This document shows positions 6,245 through 8,941 of a DNA stretch of 8,941 bases, one piece after another. A model generated the notes under the pieces. The model had not been told where the DNA came from. It did not search any database and saw nothing but the letters and a program-made list of their open reading frames with translations. Source of the DNA: Merdiplasma sp045118075 (lineage in GTDB: Bacteria > Bacillota > Clostridia > Lachnospirales > Lachnospiraceae). The stretch covers positions 1 to 8,941 of the forward strand of contig JBGUOI010000033.1 in the NCBI GenBank assembly GCA_045118075.1. Reading direction: 5' to 3'. Position 1 is the first letter of the stretch. The number at the start of each line of letters is the position of its first letter. The translations under genes and the position numbers were made by a program.

Positions 6245-6808
6245 ATGTCAGGAAAGAAAAACAATGATCTGCTGCTGGTGATCGATATGCAGAATATATA
6301 TCTGCCGGACGAAGAGTGGGCCTGCCCGTCTATGCCGGCAGTTTCTGAGGCTATTAAAACACTGATCGACAGCGGAAAAGTCGGGAACGTACTGTTTACT
6401 CAGTATATGGCTCCCGAAAACCCGGTCGGGCGCTGGAAAGTTTACAATGAGACGTATAAAGAGTTTAACGAAGATCCGTATCTGTGTGCAGTTACAGACG
6501 ATTTTATTCCTTATCTTGACAAGTACCCGCTTGAGGTCAAATCTACCTTCTCGTGTCTTAAACAGGAAAAGATCCTCGAAGCAGCAAAGAAGGCAGACCA
6601 TCTGCTCCTTTCAGGCGTTGTGGCTGAATGCTGCGTACTCTTTACCATGACTGAGGCGATCGACCTTGGAATTCCGGTGATCTACCTTACCGACTGCTGC
6701 AGCGGCCAGACACCGGAGAAGGAGGAACTGGTGAAGGTGATCGCCGGTAATTCGGATCCGGTGCACCTTAGTGTGATGACTTCGAAGGAATATATGGAGA
6801 CTCACTGA
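6245..6808 (+). CDS. Isochorismatase-family cysteine hydrolase
   Basis: A 187-residue cytoplasmic hydrolase of the isochorismatase/nicotinamidase superfamily. The family triad is present: Asp14 in LLLVIDMQN, Lys99 in KSTFSC, and nucleophile Cys130 in SGVVAECCVLFT, followed by the usual helix and the strand IPVIYLTDCCSG. Length is typical. Members hydrolyse nicotinamide, isochorismate, N-carbamoyl compounds or other amides; the sequence does not settle which. I do not see the His/Asp metal site typical of nicotinamidases (usually D-x-H after strand 2; here FTQYMAPENP), so pyrazinamidase/nicotinamidase activity is not favoured. The ATG is supported by GGAGAGG at 6231-6237. I see no convincing promoter in the 52 bases after the tRNA terminator; transcription may depend on read-through or a non-consensus promoter. 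The gene converges on the LD-carboxypeptidase gene. Confidence 0.88.
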   Translation: MSGKKNNDLLLVIDMQNIYLPDEEWACPSMPAVSEAIKTLIDSGKVGNVLFTQYMAPENPVGRWKVYNETYKEFNEDPYLCAVTDDFIPYLDKYPLEVKSTFSCLKQEKILEAAKKADHLLLSGVVAECCVLFTMTEAIDLGIPVIYLTDCCSGQTPEKEELVKVIAGNSDPVHLSVMTSKEYMETH

Positions 6809-6835
6809 TTTTGCTTTATATCTCGATCCGGAAAT

Positions 6836-6871
6836 AAAAACAGGCGCTTCATCAGCGAAGCGCCTGTTTTA
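6836..6871. terminator. Bidirectional terminator between convergent genes
   Basis: AAAACAGGCGCTTC (6837-6850) pairs perfectly with GAAGCGCCTGTTTT (6857-6870) around a 6-base loop. A runs on one side and T runs on the other make it functional in both directions. It lies 28 bases past the isochorismatase-family stop. On the reverse strand it includes the last codons and stop of the LD-carboxypeptidase gene. Confidence 0.9.
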
Positions 6872-7907
6872 TTTCAAGTTTATCTTCAGCGGGATCGAAG
6901 GTGACACCAGTGGAGGCACCGACGATGAGCGGCATCATGGGCGGAAGGTGGCCGATATCGAGATCCATCAGGACCGGGACATTAAATGATTCAAGAATAT
7001 CCGTTACGGCATGGAACCGGTCAAGGTTGAACATGGTTTCTCCCTGCAGCGGCCGTCCGATCAGGAAACCTTTGACATGGTCAAACCAGCCGGCGTGCTT
7101 AAGTTCCCAGACAGCGCGGCGGATAGAAAAGACATTCAGGTCGCATGCCTCCAGGAACCAGATAAGACCATCGTCTTTATACCGGTCCGCGAAATCATTC
7201 ACTTTGTCAAAGCAGGTTCCTGCAAGATTTACCAGACAATCCAGGCAGCCGCCAATCAGTCTTCCTTCAAAGGAAACGGATCCGGCGGATGTTTTTGTGA
7301 GGCCGCCTTCTTTGGGAATAAAGGCACTGATCATCCGCTTTTCGGTGACGTTATACGGCTCCAGCGGATGAGTCTCATCCTTTTTTGATTCGATTTCATA
7401 GAGAGGGTAACCGTTCTGGGTAAGCTTTTTGCCTCTGAGCAGGTCAAAAGCATCCCGTACAGCCTCATGCCACGGCTCCATGCCGAAGGCAGGCGCACAC
7501 GGGCCGTAGATTCCGGCGGTATCAGCCAGGGTAGAAAGTAAGAAGATGAGGTTGGTATTGTCTGAATAGCCCATCAGCCATTTGGGGTCTGCTTCAGAAA
7601 GCTTCTTAAAATCGACATAATCGAGAATCTCACACATCAGTTCGCCGCCGCCGCAGGAGATGAGGGCATCGATCGACGGATCAGTGTACATATCCATGAA
7701 TTCCCTGCCGCAAAGTTCGGGTTTGTTGCTTATACCGATACCGAGGGCTTTGTCAGAATTGGGACCGGGTTTTACTGTATAACCCATGGCCGTGAATTTA
7801 CGAAGAGCTTCTTTAAAGGCAGAAGCGTAGGGTTCATCAGCGCAGCCGAATGAAGGAGCGGGAAAACCGATCACGGCATTATCTTCAATGAATTTCGGAA
7901 ATCTCAT
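6852..7907 (-). CDS. LD-carboxypeptidase / MccF-like S66 serine peptidase
   Basis: A 351-residue peptidase family S66 protein. Family members either remove D-Ala from murein tetrapeptides during cell-wall recycling (LdcA) or cleave microcin C-type aminoacyl nucleotides (MccF). The Ser-Glu-His triad is visible: Ser115 in LMGYSDNTN, Glu253 in WFLEACDL, and His320 in DIGHLPPMMPLIVGA. SCGGGELM (84-91) is the usual glycine-rich loop before the nucleophile elbow. There is no signal peptide, consistent with a cytoplasmic recycling enzyme. The open frame reaches 8000, but ATG 7907 has a strong AGGGAGGT site 5-6 bases upstream and the family-like start MRFPKFIEDNAVIGFPAPSF. It is transcribed leftward from a divergent promoter region, and its TGA stop lies in the loop of the shared terminator. 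Sequence alone cannot separate the LdcA and MccF roles. Confidence 0.9.
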   Translation of the reverse strand: MRFPKFIEDNAVIGFPAPSFGCADEPYASAFKEALRKFTAMGYTVKPGPNSDKALGIGISNKPELCGREFMDMYTDPSIDALISCGGGELMCEILDYVDFKKLSEADPKWLMGYSDNTNLIFLLSTLADTAGIYGPCAPAFGMEPWHEAVRDAFDLLRGKKLTQNGYPLYEIESKKDETHPLEPYNVTEKRMISAFIPKEGGLTKTSAGSVSFEGRLIGGCLDCLVNLAGTCFDKVNDFADRYKDDGLIWFLEACDLNVFSIRRAVWELKHAGWFDHVKGFLIGRPLQGETMFNLDRFHAVTDILESFNVPVLMDLDIGHLPPMMPLIVGASTGVTFDPAEDKLEIKQALR

Positions 7908-7938
7908 TATATACCTCCCTGCCAAACAAGATACTATA

Positions 7939-7967
7939 TTTATAACGTACCAAGCAGGCGTGCGCAA
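7939..7967 (-). promoter_or_regulatory. Candidate promoter for the LD-carboxypeptidase gene
   Basis: On the reverse strand, TTGCGC (7967-7962) and TATAAA (7944-7939) are separated by 17 bases. The -35 matches only the TTG half. An overlapping TATAGT (7938-7933) is an alternative -10 without a good -35. The leader would be about 25 bases. Confidence 0.5.
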
Positions 7968-7981
7968 GCCCTGCCGTCCCC

Positions 7982-8010
7982 TTGCATTGGTTTTCCCCAA
8001 CCGCTATAAT
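7982..8010 (+). promoter_or_regulatory. Promoter for the nucleoside phosphorylase gene
   Basis: TTGCAT (7982-7987) and a perfect TATAAT (8005-8010) are spaced by 17 bases. Transcription would begin near 8017. A short inverted repeat, GCAGG/CCTGC (8014-8018 and 8031-8035), lies at the start of the leader, with no terminator-like T run after it. Confidence 0.7.
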
Positions 8011-8057
8011 GAAGCAGGAGACTTCAGGCCCCTGCATTCTTGACCGGGAGGTGCATT

Positions 8058-8843
8058 ATGGGAAAAATGCCGCATATTCAGCTGGATGAACACATCGGCG
8101 CCGACTGCGCCGTTTTGCCGGGCGATCCTGCCAGGGTAGATGAGATCGCTCAGTTTCTTGAGGATGTCAAAGAGGAGACATTCAACCGTGAATACAAGAG
8201 TGTGACCGGCACCTATAAAGGACGCCGCGTTCTTGCCATCTCGACCGGAATGGGCGGACCGTCGACGGCGATCTGCGTGGAGGAGCTGGCTGACCTTGGC
8301 GTGAAGAATATGATCAGGATCGGCAGCTGCGGCGCCCTGCAAAAAGACCTGGGGCTGGGCGAGCTGGTGATCTGCGATAAAGCTGTCTGTGATGACGGGA
8401 CCAGCCAGTCCTACCTTGACGAGCTTCGCTATGCCAGTCCGAAACTTTTCTTCGGCCGGGACCTTTCGCCGGATGAGATTCTGTATGCCGATGCCGATCC
8501 GGAGATGGTGCAAACCTGCCTGAAGGCGGCGAAGGATCTGGGCTTTGCCCATACGAAAGGGAGCACCAGGAGCCATGATGCGCTGTACCTGAAACGAAAG
8601 GGACAGCTCGATGAATTCTACTCGGCAGCCGGGGTGTCTGCCTCGGACATGGAGACCGCTCCGCTCTTTGCAGTCGGAAAAATCAGGAAGGTGCGCTGCA
8701 CGTCCATCCTGAACGTCGTGGTGGAGTGGAGAAAGGACATCAAGGAAGGTGTGGGTGCTTACAAGGACGGCGCGGACGATGCCGCCCAGGGCGAGAAAAA
8801 CGAGATCATCCTGGCACTTGAGACATTAAGCAGGATCAAATAA
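8058..8843 (+). CDS. Nucleoside phosphorylase (uridine phosphorylase-like, PNP/UDP family)
   Basis: A 261-residue cytoplasmic enzyme of the PNP_UDP_1 family, which splits nucleosides with phosphate into free base and ribose 1-phosphate. Family blocks are: LPGDPARVDEIAQFL (20-34, phosphate-binding Gly22-Asp23 and Arg27), STGMGGPSTAICVEEL (62-77), MIRIGSCGAL (85-94, Arg87 and the phosphate loop), RSHDALY (171-177), and SDMETAPLF (196-204) with Met198 and Glu199 in the ribose-binding position. The order and spacing resemble E. coli uridine phosphorylase (from memory, not an alignment), and length is normal. Purine or dual specificity cannot be excluded. ATG 8058 is preferred because GGGAGGTG (8046-8053) lies 4-5 bases upstream; a TTG start at 8040 would add six residues without a good site. 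It has its own promoter, and the next gene follows after 18 bases, suggesting co-transcription. Confidence 0.92.
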   Translation: MGKMPHIQLDEHIGADCAVLPGDPARVDEIAQFLEDVKEETFNREYKSVTGTYKGRRVLAISTGMGGPSTAICVEELADLGVKNMIRIGSCGALQKDLGLGELVICDKAVCDDGTSQSYLDELRYASPKLFFGRDLSPDEILYADADPEMVQTCLKAAKDLGFAHTKGSTRSHDALYLKRKGQLDEFYSAAGVSASDMETAPLFAVGKIRKVRCTSILNVVVEWRKDIKEGVGAYKDGADDAAQGEKNEIILALETLSRIK

Positions 8844-8861
8844 GAAAACGGGAGAAGGAAG

Positions 8862-8941
8862 ATGAAGAAGAACAGAATCAGGTTGTGGCTGTTTGGCCTG
8901 CTGCTTGCGCTGCTTTGCCTCGGCGGCGCCTTAAGCACGCT
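8862..8941 (+). CDS. Exported or membrane protein, N-terminus only (runs off the right edge)
   Basis: ATG at 8862 is preceded by GGAGAAGG at 8851-8858. The 26 visible codons begin MKKNRIRLWLFGLLLALL and continue through CLGGALST. A positively charged start followed by a hydrophobic core of about 14 residues is a signal peptide or first membrane segment. A cysteine follows ALL, but this is not a canonical lipobox (a small residue is expected at -1), so lipoprotein status is doubtful. It lies 18 bases after the nucleoside phosphorylase stop with no terminator between, so probably the same transcript. A nucleoside-binding or transport partner would fit the context, but nothing visible shows this. 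Confidence 0.75.
   Translation, partial: MKKNRIRLWLFGLLLALLCLGGALST

Noticed and set aside
7908..8000. 31-residue N-terminal extension of the LD-carboxypeptidase frame
   Set aside because: The extension covers the promoter region and has no family similarity. ATG 7907 has a strong AGGGAGGT site.
8011..8057. Riboswitch or attenuator in the nucleoside phosphorylase leader
   Set aside because: The leader is only about 40 bases, with a 5-base-pair stem and no T run, which is too short for a purine riboswitch or an attenuator.

Overview
The window looks like chromosome from a Gram-positive, Clostridia-type bacterium, probably close to Lachnospiraceae. This placement is an inference from strong AGGAG/GGAGG ribosome binding sites, extended TG-N-TATAAT promoters, U-tailed GC-rich terminators and the gene families present. 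Nothing points to a plasmid, phage, insertion sequence or CRISPR array. The coding regions are of moderate GC content, and the leader around 220-410 is clearly AT-rich.

Layout. A leftward gene is cut by the left edge (its first 62 codons lie at 2-187) and diverges from a rightward gene (412-1407). The rightward gene encodes an acidic, alanine-rich protein with a four-cysteine zinc ribbon and a long amphipathic helical tail, and it ends at its own terminator. A promoter near 1482-1511 then starts a tight three-gene operon with 5- to 17-base gaps: a secreted HAD-type phosphatase (1567-2754), the nucleotide pyrophosphatase Maf (2772-3392), and a large fusion protein (3398-6046). The fusion joins a helical N-terminal region, a CbxX/CfqX (SpoVK/CbbX-like) AAA+ ATPase and a complete LacX-type aldose 1-epimerase. 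The operon runs directly into a tRNA-Ala(CGC) gene whose -35 box contains the stop codon of the fusion gene. A terminator follows the tRNA.

Next come an isochorismatase-like cysteine hydrolase (6245-6808, +) and a convergent S66 LD-carboxypeptidase (6852-7907, -). They share a bidirectional terminator that contains the carboxypeptidase stop codon. A divergent promoter region (7908-8057) then leads rightward into a uridine/purine nucleoside phosphorylase family enzyme (8058-8843) and the start of an exported or membrane protein cut by the right edge.

Functional themes are housekeeping and salvage: nucleotide sanitation (Maf), nucleoside phosphorolysis, cell-wall peptide recycling and exported phosphatase activity. 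The least ordinary item is the AAA+ ATPase fused in frame to a sugar mutarotase-type domain. Its AAA+ relatives remodel protein complexes (CbbX is a RuBisCO activase), so a carbohydrate-sensing or carbohydrate-acting remodelling machine is a testable idea, not a conclusion.
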